From: a bacterium
Lineage (GTDB): Bacteria > Planctomycetota > SZUA-567
Reading direction: 5' to 3'
NCBI GenBank assembly: GCA_003245715.1
Contig: QKCJ01000049.1
Location: forward strand, 1-64,000
DNA: 64,000 bases
Position 1 is the stretch's first letter; every line of letters starts with the position of its first letter. The notes beneath the pieces are model-generated. The model saw nothing but the letters and a program-made list of their open reading frames with translations, was not told the DNA's origin and searched no databases. Both the position numbers and the translations under genes were made by a program. This document shows positions 43,801 to 51,748 of the stretch, piece by piece.

Positions 43801-44155
43801 AACACTTGACACCTTCACCACCAGTCCCGACGGTATCATTCAGGGGGTTTACTCAAACGGTGTGGTTCAGGCAATTGGCCGACTCTCAATTGCACTTGTT
43901 CCAAACATGAATGGTATGATGGCGGCTGGTGATAACCTGTACTATACTGCTCCTGCTTCCGGTGGCGCTCAGATCTCCTTTGCCAACGTTGGTGGTCGCG
44001 GAACAATCCGTTCAGGTGCGCTTGAAAGTTCAAACGTAGATATGTCAACCGAGTTTACCAAGATGATTACCACCCAGCGTGGTTTCCAGGCTAACTCAAA
44101 AATTATCAGTACTTCTGATGAAATGTTGCAAGAACTTATCAGTATGAAACGTTAA
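40871..44155 (+). CDS. flgE: Flagellar hook protein FlgE, very long (1094 aa)
   Basis: 1094 aa, about two and a half times the usual 400-450. The N-terminal rod/hook motif ([33 protein letters not shown]) and the D0/D1 strand [14 protein letters not shown] mark the start. The C-terminal core is normal ([45 protein letters not shown]). Between them, about residues 170-820 are Ser/Thr/Gly/Asn/Tyr-rich with several SGTW/SYSHL-type beta-domain patterns, i.e. large surface domains added to D2/D3. Ends at a strong terminator. FliK and FlgD from the same locus are also enlarged. Confidence 0.94.
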   Translation: [1094 protein letters not shown]

Positions 44156-44190
44156 AATTAAGTAGATAAGTTGTAATTAAAATTTACAAA

Positions 44191-44222
44191 AAGCCCTGCC
44201 GTTCTGACGGTAGGGCTTTTTT
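44191..44222 (+). terminator. Terminator after flgE
   Basis: AAGCCCTGCCGT (44191-44202) pairs over 12 positions with ACGGTAGGGCTT (44207-44218, one G-U), followed by a T-run. It divides the locus into at least two transcripts. Confidence 0.9.
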
Positions 44223-44290
44223 CTGCTGGTTTTATCGGGTGTGTCGGTGTTTTTTGTCGGGTATTTTAACGATTTTTAATTGCGAATTAC

Positions 44291-44319
44291 TCAAGTTTAA
44301 CAGGTCAAATGACCGATAA
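44291..44319 (+). promoter_or_regulatory. Candidate sigma-28 promoter of flbD-motAB
   Basis: TCAAGTTT (44291-44298, 7 of 8 to the TAAAGTTT -35) and ACCGATAA (44312-44319, 7 of 8 to the GCCGATAA -10). The spacer is 13 bp instead of the optimal 11, so this is a tentative call. It lies downstream of the flgE terminator and about 80 bp upstream of flbD. Confidence 0.4.
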
Positions 44320-44397
44320 AATTGCAACCCTGGAAGAACTGCGGGGTGCTTTGTCCGGTTATAGTTGCGTTTTTGCGGCTGATTGCAGGTGTATTTG

Positions 44398-44592
44398 ATG
44401 ATAAGTTTGACCAGGTTAAACGGTTCCGGGTTTATTGTAAATTCTGAGCTGATAAAGTTTATCGAGCAGACTCCCGACACGTTGGTAACCTTGCGTGACG
44501 GTGAGAAGCTGATGGTTAAAGAGAGTCCGGACGAGATTATTGAGCGGGTTGTAGAGTATGTGCGTTCGACGCGGTTTCCACCGGTTGAATAA
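44398..44592 (+). CDS. flbD: FlbD-family small flagellar protein
   Basis: 64 aa. MISLTRLNGSGFIVNSELIKFIEQTPDTLVTL...KLMVKESPDEIIERVVEY is the FlbD family pattern (about 60-80 aa, found beside motA in many bacteria and named for its place). Its molecular role is not established. The ATG at 44398 fits the conserved first residues; a TTG at 44383 would add five residues. motA follows 62 bp later. Confidence 0.85.
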   Translation: MISLTRLNGSGFIVNSELIKFIEQTPDTLVTLRDGEKLMVKESPDEIIERVVEYVRSTRFPPVE

Positions 44593-44654
44593 AAAAAAAT
44601 AAGTAAGGCAGGTTGCTCCGCAGATGGGGCGTTCTGATTACAGGGAGATACGCT

Positions 44655-45428
44655 GTGGATATAGCCACAATTATCGGTTACATTCTGGGCTTGTTTTGTG
44701 TTATTGTCATTGGTGTTGGTCTGGACAAAGTGGGCGGGTTTGTTGATGTCCCGTCGGCTGCTATTGTGTTTGGTGGCGGTCTTGGTGCCTGTCTGATCTC
44801 AATGCCGCTTGAAAATGCAATCAACTCGATAAAAGTTTTCATGAACATCATCTTTGTTAAGAAGCAGGATGAGGTTGAGTTGATCCAGCGTATTGTCGAG
44901 TTCGCTGAAATTGCCCGCCGTGACGGAATTCTGGCGCTTGAAAATGTTACCGACCAGCTCAATGACGAGTTTCTGATTAAGGGAATCCAGCTTGCCGTTG
45001 ACGGTACAGACCCCGAGCTTATCGAGTCAATTCTTAATACCGAGATTGAGTGTATTCAGGCTCGGCACAACAGTGGGCGTGCGTTTTTTGAATCCTTTGA
45101 AAAGTACGCGCCGGGTTGGGGTATGATCGGTACGCTCATTGGTCTTATCAACATGCTTTCACAGGGTATGGACGACCCGTCGGTTCTGACCTCCGGTATG
45201 GCGGTTGCGCTTATTACGACGATGTACGGGTCGGTTATTTCTAACTTCTTTGTCGGTCCCGTTTCGACCAAGCTCCAGCAGCGTAACTCCGGCGAGATCA
45301 TGATCAAGAATATCATTCTGCGCGGTGTGTTGTCGATCCAGTCTGGCGACAACCCGCGAATTGTTGAGATGAAGCTGAAGATCTTCCTGCCACCATCAGG
45401 GCGTAATTTCGGCAAGGATAACGATTAA
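44655..45428 (+). CDS. motA: Flagellar stator protein MotA
   Basis: 257 aa, normal length, with four membrane segments. The opening IATIIGYILGLFCVIVIGVGLD, the cytoplasmic loop with the conserved charged pair region (RRDGILALE), and the pore-forming third and fourth spans (GMIGTLIGLINML, VALITTMYGSVISNFFVGP) are present. It starts with GTG at 44655, chosen because CAGGGAGA lies about 8 bp upstream and because it removes a non-conserved 14-residue extension. It pairs with motB. Confidence 0.95.
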   Translation: MDIATIIGYILGLFCVIVIGVGLDKVGGFVDVPSAAIVFGGGLGACLISMPLENAINSIKVFMNIIFVKKQDEVELIQRIVEFAEIARRDGILALENVTDQLNDEFLIKGIQLAVDGTDPELIESILNTEIECIQARHNSGRAFFESFEKYAPGWGMIGTLIGLINMLSQGMDDPSVLTSGMAVALITTMYGSVISNFFVGPVSTKLQQRNSGEIMIKNIILRGVLSIQSGDNPRIVEMKLKIFLPPSGRNFGKDND

Positions 45429-45484
45429 TTAACGGTTATAACTTTTTAGCGGTTTTGGGTTGAATACGGGTTTTGGAGTGGGTT

Positions 45485-46162
45485 ATGGCAGATGATGAAG
45501 GCGGCGGAGGCGAAGGCGCACCAGCGTGGATGACCACTTATGGTGACATGATTACGCTTCTACTCTGTTTCTTTGTGCTGCTCTTTACCATGATGGAGCT
45601 CAAGCAGGAGCGTGTAACCAGAACCATGCGCCAGTTCCAAAAGCAGTTTGGCGTACTCCCGGCATACCGGGCGCAGCAGCAGGTCTTCAAGCGTCCGCAG
45701 GTTATGACTACGGTTCAGTCATTTGTCCTCAGGCGCGGCCCGAAGGGAAAACGTACTTCAGTTCGCACCATTACCGATGACAAACGCACGAAGATGACTA
45801 TCGGCGGTACCGAGCTGTTCCGACCTGACAGCGCAGACCTGACGCCGGCAGGCAAGCAGATGCTCAAAGAAGATGTAGCACCGAGTTTGCGCGGTTTTCG
45901 TAACCGGATTGATATTCGCGGGCATACGGCGAGTTCGGGTTATGAGGACGGCTGGTATCTCGGTTTTCAGCGGGCATATGCGGTTATGGATTATCTGGCT
46001 GGTGAGTGCAGCATCGACCGCAGGCGTTTTCGCGTGACCAGCTGCGGGGATAATGAACCGATCGCCAGCAACCAGACTCCCAAGGGACGGGACAAGAACA
46101 GACGTGTGGATATTATTATGACTGAAGAATTTATAAAAGATCCTGATGCCAGAGACCGTTAA
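45485..46162 (+). CDS. motB: Flagellar stator protein MotB
   Basis: 225 aa. The N-terminal span with the proton/sodium-carrying Asp (PAWMTTYGDMITLLLCFFVLLF) is followed by a linker and a C-terminal OmpA-like peptidoglycan-binding domain (about 105-215: LTPAGKQML, IDIRGHTASSGY, RVTSCGDNEPI...NRRVDIIM). Start at 45485 (GGAGTGGG upstream). Lies 56 bp after motA. Confidence 0.95.
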   Translation: MADDEGGGGEGAPAWMTTYGDMITLLLCFFVLLFTMMELKQERVTRTMRQFQKQFGVLPAYRAQQQVFKRPQVMTTVQSFVLRRGPKGKRTSVRTITDDKRTKMTIGGTELFRPDSADLTPAGKQMLKEDVAPSLRGFRNRIDIRGHTASSGYEDGWYLGFQRAYAVMDYLAGECSIDRRRFRVTSCGDNEPIASNQTPKGRDKNRRVDIIMTEEFIKDPDARDR

Positions 46163-46231
46163 TGCAAGTAATCACTGGTTTCGGCAAAACAGCTATAAAG
46201 ACAAATAAATTGGTAACGGAAAGGGTAAAAG

Positions 46232-46825
46232 ATGCCTGATGATGCAGCACAATCGGATAGCGACGCGGGTGGCAGCGGAGGTTTGATGTATGGTAGCCGC
46301 GGATGGATTATTGTCTTCCTGGTGGTTATTCTTGAGGCGGCCTTCTTTGTTGTGCTTCTGGCGACGAAGTCTGACAAGGAACCGGCTGACACAGACGTCA
46401 ATACCTCTCTGGGGCGCTACTCGGCGGATAACTTCATGGAGAAAAAGCTCGATCTTAATAACCTCTCCTACAGTATTCCGATGCCCAGCGGACAGCCGAT
46501 GACCCTGGCTATGAGCCTGACGCTGATAATGCAGCCAACACCCAAGGAAATCCGTGAGAAGGTTAACATTACCCCGGAAGACTGGGCGAAGTTTGACGCG
46601 GTTCTCAAGAAGCTCGAGCCATGGATCAAGGACCAGCTCAACCAGTCGATCAACAAAATGTCCTCAAGTGAGCTGATTACCGACCGCGGGCAGCAGCAGA
46701 TCCGTGAACTGGTGAAGGAGAAGGTAAATACCAAACTCGACAGCCTTGATCTCAAACTTTCAAGTGAAAATGTCTCAAAAAGGCGGATTCAGGAAGTTCT
46801 GATTACCAGCTTCTACTTTAACTGA
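46232..46825 (+). CDS. fliL: Flagellar basal body-associated protein FliL
   Basis: 197 aa. A Gly/Asp-rich N-terminus, one span (about 24-44), then the FliL periplasmic domain: a strand segment (TLAMSLTLIMQPT) and a C-terminus in helix then strand (KRRIQEVLITSFYFN), the usual family ending. FliL supports the stator under load. It follows motB by 69 bp and precedes fliN by 49 bp. The usual next gene, fliM, is absent. Confidence 0.85.
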   Translation: MPDDAAQSDSDAGGSGGLMYGSRGWIIVFLVVILEAAFFVVLLATKSDKEPADTDVNTSLGRYSADNFMEKKLDLNNLSYSIPMPSGQPMTLAMSLTLIMQPTPKEIREKVNITPEDWAKFDAVLKKLEPWIKDQLNQSINKMSSSELITDRGQQQIRELVKEKVNTKLDSLDLKLSSENVSKRRIQEVLITSFYFN

Positions 46826-46874
46826 TAAAAAATTGTACAGGAATACTCCGGTATTTTAAACAGAGGGAATATTT

Positions 46875-47285
46875 ATGGCTCCTAACGAACTCTCCCAGGA
46901 CGAGATTGATGAACTCCTTGCCAGTGGCATTGGTGATGATGATGCAGATATGGAGGCAATCCTGGGAACTCCGCAACCTGTTTCCCAGCAGCGCTTTGAC
47001 GCACCGCCACCACCTCCTGATGCGCAGTCGTCAATTGAGATGCTTTATGACGTGGAGATGGAGGTAAAGATCGAGCTTGGCCGGGCGCAGATGATGGTTG
47101 AGGATATTCTCAGGCTCAGGGAAGGCTCGGTCGTCCAGCTTGAGAAGGACGCGGGTGCGCCGGTTGATATTCTGATTAATGACCGTCTGGTTGCTTTTGG
47201 CGAAGTTCTGGTGCTTAATGATTATTTCTGTGTCCGTGTTACTGAAATCCTTTCAGACGCTGACCGGGCAATTCAGAAACGCTGA
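46875..47285 (+). CDS. fliN: Flagellar motor switch protein FliN with FliM-type N-terminus
   Basis: 136 aa. The C-terminal SpoA/FliMN domain is clear ([24 protein letters not shown]...[33 protein letters not shown]). The first residues, [13 protein letters not shown] (about 5-17), match the LSQDEIDxLL motif with which FliM (and FliY) binds phosphorylated CheY; E. coli FliN lacks it. A Pro-rich linker follows. In this locus fliM is missing from its usual place before fliN, so this protein may receive the chemotaxis signal itself. It is followed by a terminator. Confidence 0.93.
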   Translation: MAPNELSQDEIDELLASGIGDDDADMEAILGTPQPVSQQRFDAPPPPPDAQSSIEMLYDVEMEVKIELGRAQMMVEDILRLREGSVVQLEKDAGAPVDILINDRLVAFGEVLVLNDYFCVRVTEILSDADRAIQKR

Positions 47286-47362
47286 TACCACAACGGGGAC
47301 AGTGAGCATTGCTTGTGTCGCTCTGGTGATAATCCGGCATATATTGGGTTTTGTTTGAAACG

Positions 47363-47395
47363 AAGGCATTCTGCTGTGCGGAGTGCCTTTTTTTT
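47363..47395 (+). terminator. Terminator after fliN
   Basis: AAGGCATTC (47363-47371) pairs with GAGTGCCTT (47381-47389, one G-U), followed by eight T. Confidence 0.88.
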
Positions 47396-47486
47396 GTGGC
47401 CTGAATTTACATATTTTTTTCACAACTTCTTATTTTTACCAAATTTATGATTGATTTTTGTCCCGGTTCTGTGGATTATATACGAT

Positions 47487-47513
47487 TAAAGTTGAATATC
47501 TTTATGCTATTTT
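47487..47513 (+). promoter_or_regulatory. Possible flagellar promoter upstream of fliO
   Basis: TAAAGTTG (7 of 8 to the sigma-28 -35) is followed after exactly 11 bp by GCTATTTT, which matches the GCCGATAA -10 poorly (3 of 8). Since fliO follows a terminator, a promoter is expected in this gap. A G5 ribosome site (47515-47519) is next to it. Confidence 0.3.
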
Positions 47514-47526
47514 AGGGGGATAATTT

Positions 47527-48285
47527 ATGTCACGCAGCAACACAACAGTCTTTGCTATCGGCAAGAGCGCTCTGGTGCTTCTGTTGTTTGCGTATATTAT
47601 CCCTGTTTTTCTTGTGGCAAATGCTTCTGCGGGTGAGTCTGCTCCGACTGGGGGTGATCGTTTTGCGCCGCTGCGTGATTACAGTTCGGAAAGTCGCAAG
47701 CTGGCTTTTGGTGAGAAGAAAAAAGATAATTCCAAAGATTCTGTCAAGGCGGGTGCAGCGCAGACAGATCTTGCCCGTGCTGAAGAGCGTCGTCAGGTTA
47801 AGAGTAAAGTCAGCGGCAGCAGTGTTGGCGCATTGGTTATTGCGCTGGTCGGTATTGGCCTGATGGTTTGGGTTGCCCTGGTGGTTCTTAAGAAGTTCCT
47901 GCCTGGTGGCAAGGGGCTTTTTTCTACTCCGGCTATGGAAATACTTGGGCGCACCCAGTTTGATTCGCAAAAATATCTGGCGCTTGTTCGGGTTGGCAAG
48001 AGAGTCTTGGTTGTCGGTGTATCTTCTGGTGGTTTTGATTCTATTGCCGAGATTGAGGACGAGGTTGAGGCTGCTGATATCATGGCGATTGCCAAGCCCA
48101 AGACCTCTGCCGGTAAAGACTTATTTCATAAAATGTTCCAGCGTCAGGTTGCTGGTGTTGAGGCTGACTCAATTAACGCTGGTGCAGGGACTGTTGGTTC
48201 TGCTGCCGGTAATGATGTGGCGCAGGGGGGTAGCCCGATTGCTGATATTCAGGCGCGCGTCAGAAATCTGCGGGAGGTTGAGTAG
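47527..48285 (+). CDS. fliO: Flagellar biosynthesis protein FliO
   Basis: 252 aa. A signal peptide (about 1-34), a charged periplasmic stretch, one span (about 100-122: VGALVIALVGIGLMVWVALVVL) and the FliO domain (MEILGRTQFDSQKYLALVRVGKRVLVVGVSSGGFDSIAEIE). FliO helps assemble FliP into the export gate. Position before fliP confirms the call. First gene of a third flagellar transcript. Confidence 0.88.
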   Translation: MSRSNTTVFAIGKSALVLLLFAYIIPVFLVANASAGESAPTGGDRFAPLRDYSSESRKLAFGEKKKDNSKDSVKAGAAQTDLARAEERRQVKSKVSGSSVGALVIALVGIGLMVWVALVVLKKFLPGGKGLFSTPAMEILGRTQFDSQKYLALVRVGKRVLVVGVSSGGFDSIAEIEDEVEAADIMAIAKPKTSAGKDLFHKMFQRQVAGVEADSINAGAGTVGSAAGNDVAQGGSPIADIQARVRNLREVE

Positions 48286-48286
48286 G

Positions 48287-49312
48287 ATGTCGCGTCTGGC
48301 TGTTTTGAGAATGTTGCTGGCTAGACTTTTTTTTAGCCGTGTTTTTTCAACTTTAACCGTATTGGCTTTTGTTTTGTTTCTGGTTGCTGCGGTTGATGGT
48401 GGTGTTTTGGCGGGTGAGTTGCCGCCGCCCACAAGCTCGGTTTCAGGTCCTGGTGATGTTACAGGTCCGCAGCCTATTCCGTCAGGTGTTCAGGATTTGT
48501 CCTTTCTGCCGACGATTGATAAGGATGGTCTTGGTCCTGCTAAGACACCTGAGCAGCTGGCGTCGGTTTTGCAGGTCGTTGGCCTGGTAACTTTTATTGG
48601 TTTTATCCCCGGTATTCTGCTGATGATGACGGCATTTACCCGGATTATGATTGTTCTTAGTTTTTTGCGCCGCGCGCTTGGTACGCAGACAATGCCCGCA
48701 GACCAGATCATGGTTGGTTTGGCGATGTTTCTGACTCTGTTTGTGATGGCGCCGACCTGGGAAAAAGCCTGGGATAATGGTTTGAAGCCATATCTTGAGC
48801 AGCAGCGCGATCCTGAGACTGGTCTTGAGATGACCCAGCGCGAGATGTTTGAGCGTGTTCTTGCGCCGCAGCGGGAATTTATGATTAGCTGTCTGATGGC
48901 TAATGAGGGTGAATCGGAGCTGCGTTTTTTTATGGGTGTTTCCGGGCATCACGTAAAAGAGAAAGATGGAACGCGTTACTGGATTGGCGAGAACAACCGC
49001 AAAGTTCAGCAGTTTTCAGAGTTGCAGGGGCGTGATATTCCGACGGTGGTGCTGATTCCGGCGTATATCTGCTCGGAGCTAAAGCGTTCGTTCTGGATGG
49101 GATTCCTGCTGTATCTGCCGTTTCTAATTCTTGATATGGTTATTGCTTCGGTTCTGATGAGTATGGGTATGATGATGTTGCCGCCGGTAATGATCAGTTT
49201 GCCTTTTAAGATTGTGATGTTTATTCTCATTGACGGTTGGAGGTTGCTGCTTGAGGCTCTGGTGACAAGCTTTCCGCCGGAGATGCTGAAATTTATTGAT
49301 ACGATAGTTTAG
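48287..49312 (+). CDS. fliP: Flagellar export gate protein FliP
   Basis: 341 aa, about 90 more than usual. A signal peptide and Pro/Ser linker come first, then the FliP core: FIGFIPGILLMMTAFTRIMIVLSFLRRALGTQ, PAYICSELKRSFWMGF and ASVLMSMGMMMLPPVMISLPFKIVMFILIDGW. An insertion of about 30 residues precedes the PAYICSELK motif. FliP5-FliQ4-FliR1 forms the export gate. The ATG at 48287 is 1 bp after the fliO stop with GGGAGG at 48272; a longer frame overlapping fliO (from 47873) is rejected. Confidence 0.95.
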   Translation: MSRLAVLRMLLARLFFSRVFSTLTVLAFVLFLVAAVDGGVLAGELPPPTSSVSGPGDVTGPQPIPSGVQDLSFLPTIDKDGLGPAKTPEQLASVLQVVGLVTFIGFIPGILLMMTAFTRIMIVLSFLRRALGTQTMPADQIMVGLAMFLTLFVMAPTWEKAWDNGLKPYLEQQRDPETGLEMTQREMFERVLAPQREFMISCLMANEGESELRFFMGVSGHHVKEKDGTRYWIGENNRKVQQFSELQGRDIPTVVLIPAYICSELKRSFWMGFLLYLPFLILDMVIASVLMSMGMMMLPPVMISLPFKIVMFILIDGWRLLLEALVTSFPPEMLKFIDTIV

Positions 49313-49335
49313 ATTAAGTTTTCCGGGGGTTGGTT

Positions 49336-49614
49336 ATGCCACAGGTTCAGGACATAATTGATATTGCAGAGAAGATGATGCTGACTTCGGTCATGCTTTC
49401 GATGCCGGTTCTGCTGACCTCTCTGGTGGTTGGTGTTTTTATCAGTCTGATACAGACGATCACCAGTGTGCAGGAAATGACGATTACTTTTGTTCCTAAG
49501 CTCTGTATGGTTATGGCTGTTACCCTGCTTGCTCTGCCCTGGATGATCGAGCTGATGACTGAGTATACCGAGGATCTTTGGTCTTCGATGTCGCTGCTTT
49601 CTGGCGGGGGATGA
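49336..49614 (+). CDS. fliQ: Flagellar export gate protein FliQ
   Basis: 92 aa with two spans. The FliQ pattern MLTSVMLSMPVLLTSLVVGVFISLIQTITSVQEMTITFVPKL is intact. Start at 49336 with a CGGGGG ribosome site. fliR begins 3 bp after its stop. Confidence 0.95.
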   Translation: MPQVQDIIDIAEKMMLTSVMLSMPVLLTSLVVGVFISLIQTITSVQEMTITFVPKLCMVMAVTLLALPWMIELMTEYTEDLWSSMSLLSGGG

Positions 49615-49617
49615 TAG

Positions 49618-50493
49618 ATGGGGTCGGGTGAGTTTGTTTATCTTGATTCTGTCTTGATGGGGTATTTTGTTTTTGGGTTGGTGCTGGTGCGGATGTCGGG
49701 ATTTATGCTCTCGGCGCAGTTTTTCTCCTCACAGCTTATCAGTCTGAAGGCCAAGGTTGGATTTGTTATTTTTCTGGCAATTGTCTGCTTTCCGACAGCA
49801 AGCGCGACATTTGTCTGGCCGGAGGGGAAGGTGCTGAATGCGCCGGATATTATCCTCCTGGCGGTTGAAGAGGTTGCAATCGGTCTGGTGATTGGGCTGC
49901 TTTCCACTGTGATATTTGATGGTTTGCAGCTTGCGGGACAGATTGCCAGTCAGCAGATTGGTTTTGCCATGGCCAATGTTGTTGACCCGTTGTCGAATTT
50001 GAATGTATCAATTATCGGAATGCTCTGGTCGCAGATAGCGGCGCTGGTATTTTTGCTTCTGAATTTGCATTTATACCTGATCTGGTTGCTTGACAGGACC
50101 TTTGAGTATATCAGTATCGGCACGCTGGCTTTTAATCCGTTTCTGCTGGCCTGTCTTGAGGGGTTGGAAGATCAGACGCAGAACCTGTTTATTTTTGGTC
50201 TGCAGGTGTCGATGCCGATTATTGTCATTACGCTGCTTTCGAATGTGATTATCGGTTTTATCACAAGAACGATGCCGCAAATGAATATCATGGTTTTTGG
50301 TATGCCGCTGCGAATTGTGCTTGGCTTGTTGGCGGTTACGTTTATGACGCCGGGTTTGGTTGATGTTCTGGCTGGTGGCGAAATGTCTGATATCTGGATG
50401 ACAGACAATGTTGACGGTGTTCTTCGGAATATGCTCGAGCATCTGGCTGAGACAATTTACATTATGACTCCGGGGGTTGTGGTTAACCACTGA
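49618..50493 (+). CDS. fliR: Flagellar export gate protein FliR
   Basis: 291 aa, about six membrane segments. FliR motifs are present (VRMSGFMLSAQFFSS, LLSTVIFDGLQLAGQIASQQIGFAMANVVDP, FITRTMPQMNIMVFGMPLRIVLGL). It completes the FliPQR gate. Separated from fliQ by 3 bp; the next gene flhB follows after 109 bp. Confidence 0.95.
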   Translation: MGSGEFVYLDSVLMGYFVFGLVLVRMSGFMLSAQFFSSQLISLKAKVGFVIFLAIVCFPTASATFVWPEGKVLNAPDIILLAVEEVAIGLVIGLLSTVIFDGLQLAGQIASQQIGFAMANVVDPLSNLNVSIIGMLWSQIAALVFLLLNLHLYLIWLLDRTFEYISIGTLAFNPFLLACLEGLEDQTQNLFIFGLQVSMPIIVITLLSNVIIGFITRTMPQMNIMVFGMPLRIVLGLLAVTFMTPGLVDVLAGGEMSDIWMTDNVDGVLRNMLEHLAETIYIMTPGVVVNH

Positions 50494-50602
50494 GTTTTTT
50501 GAGCGGATGGTCTGAACGGGTTGTTTGTTTTTTAGGCCACGTGGCGCAGCAGGTTGAGAATTAGTTTGCCTTGCACCGCGGGAATAAAGCTTAGGAGAGC
50601 AC

Positions 50603-51697
50603 TTGGCTGCTGAAGACGAAGGCAAGACAGAAGACGCTACCCCGCATCAACGACAGAAGGCCAGAGGTGAGGGTGATGTAGCTAAAAGTCAGGATCTGGG
50701 AGCAGCGACCATACTCTTTTTTGGCATGGTGATGCTTTCGTTTCTGGGGGATTGGATAAACGAGTATCTTGCGGCTGCGATGTACAGATTTATTGCAATT
50801 GAGATACCAGACAGTCTGCCGCCGGATGGCAAGGCGATAGTGCCTTATCTGTTGCATGGGTTGTACTATATTTTTTATGCGGTTCTGCCGTTTATTCTGG
50901 TCGTTTTTGTGGTTGCTATAGCGGTTAATGTTTATCAGGTGGGATTGGTGATTACTTTTAAGCCCTTGACACCTGATTTTACAAAACTTAATCCGGTAAA
51001 TGGCCTCAAGCAGCTTTTTTCGATGCAGAAAATTGTCATGCTTCTGATGAATCTTGGCAAGGTTATAGTGATTCTTGGTATCTCTTATCCGGTTATTGCG
51101 AGTAATTTCGGAGATACGGTTGTACTGATGGATATGCTGATTCGTCCGGCAATGCATTATGCGACTTCTGAAATCTGGTCCTTGGCAATAAAGATAGCTT
51201 CTGTTTTGTTTGTTCTGGCGATTTTCGACTTGATGTACAAAAAACATAAACATAATGATAAGCTCAAGATGAGTAAAGAAGACGTCAAGGATGAGCGCCG
51301 TAATATGGAAGGTGACCCGAAGGTCAAGCAGAAGCGTTTTGAAAAGATGGTTGAGATGGCACGGCAGCGCATGATGCAGGAGATTCCTGAGGCTGAGGTT
51401 GTTGTGCGAAACCCTACTCACTATGCAATTGCGCTCAAGTTCAAGCCTGAGATGCATGCGCCGGAGGTTGTGGCTAAAGGTAAGAATAAGATAGCTGAGA
51501 AAATTATCGAGCTTGCCAAAGAAGCTGGAGTGCCGACCTGGCAGGAACCTTGGCTTGCTCGTGAGTTGTATAAAAGTTGTGAAATTGGCGACACTATTCC
51601 GCCGGAGCTCTTTCAGGCGGTTGCAGATATTCTGGCGCACGTTATGGATAAGGATAAGCGCGCAGGTTATAAAAACAGGGCAAGTGGAGCAGCCTGA
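50603..51697 (+). CDS. flhB: Flagellar export switch protein FlhB
   Basis: 364 aa. The N-terminal EDEGKTEDATPHQRQKARGEGDVAKSQDLG and four membrane spans are followed by a cytoplasmic domain with the self-cleavage motif NPTH (VVVRNPTHYAIALKF, about residue 270). FliK acts on this domain to switch export specificity. It uses a TTG start at 50603, supported by AGGAGA five to six bases upstream and by the fit of the N-terminus; no ATG gives this N-terminus. Confidence 0.95.
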   Translation: MAAEDEGKTEDATPHQRQKARGEGDVAKSQDLGAATILFFGMVMLSFLGDWINEYLAAAMYRFIAIEIPDSLPPDGKAIVPYLLHGLYYIFYAVLPFILVVFVVAIAVNVYQVGLVITFKPLTPDFTKLNPVNGLKQLFSMQKIVMLLMNLGKVIVILGISYPVIASNFGDTVVLMDMLIRPAMHYATSEIWSLAIKIASVLFVLAIFDLMYKKHKHNDKLKMSKEDVKDERRNMEGDPKVKQKRFEKMVEMARQRMMQEIPEAEVVVRNPTHYAIALKFKPEMHAPEVVAKGKNKIAEKIIELAKEAGVPTWQEPWLARELYKSCEIGDTIPPELFQAVADILAHVMDKDKRAGYKNRASGAA

Positions 51698-51748
51698 GGG
51701 GGCGGGGCCTAGCTTGTCATTAATATAAATTTAGGGGGTGGACGATAA

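Noticed and set aside
47873..48286. A long N-terminal extension of fliP overlapping fliO in another frame
   Set aside because: The frame is open but the true start at 48287 directly follows the fliO stop, has a GGGAGG site and begins a signal peptide. The extension is Arg/Leu-rich shadow sequence.
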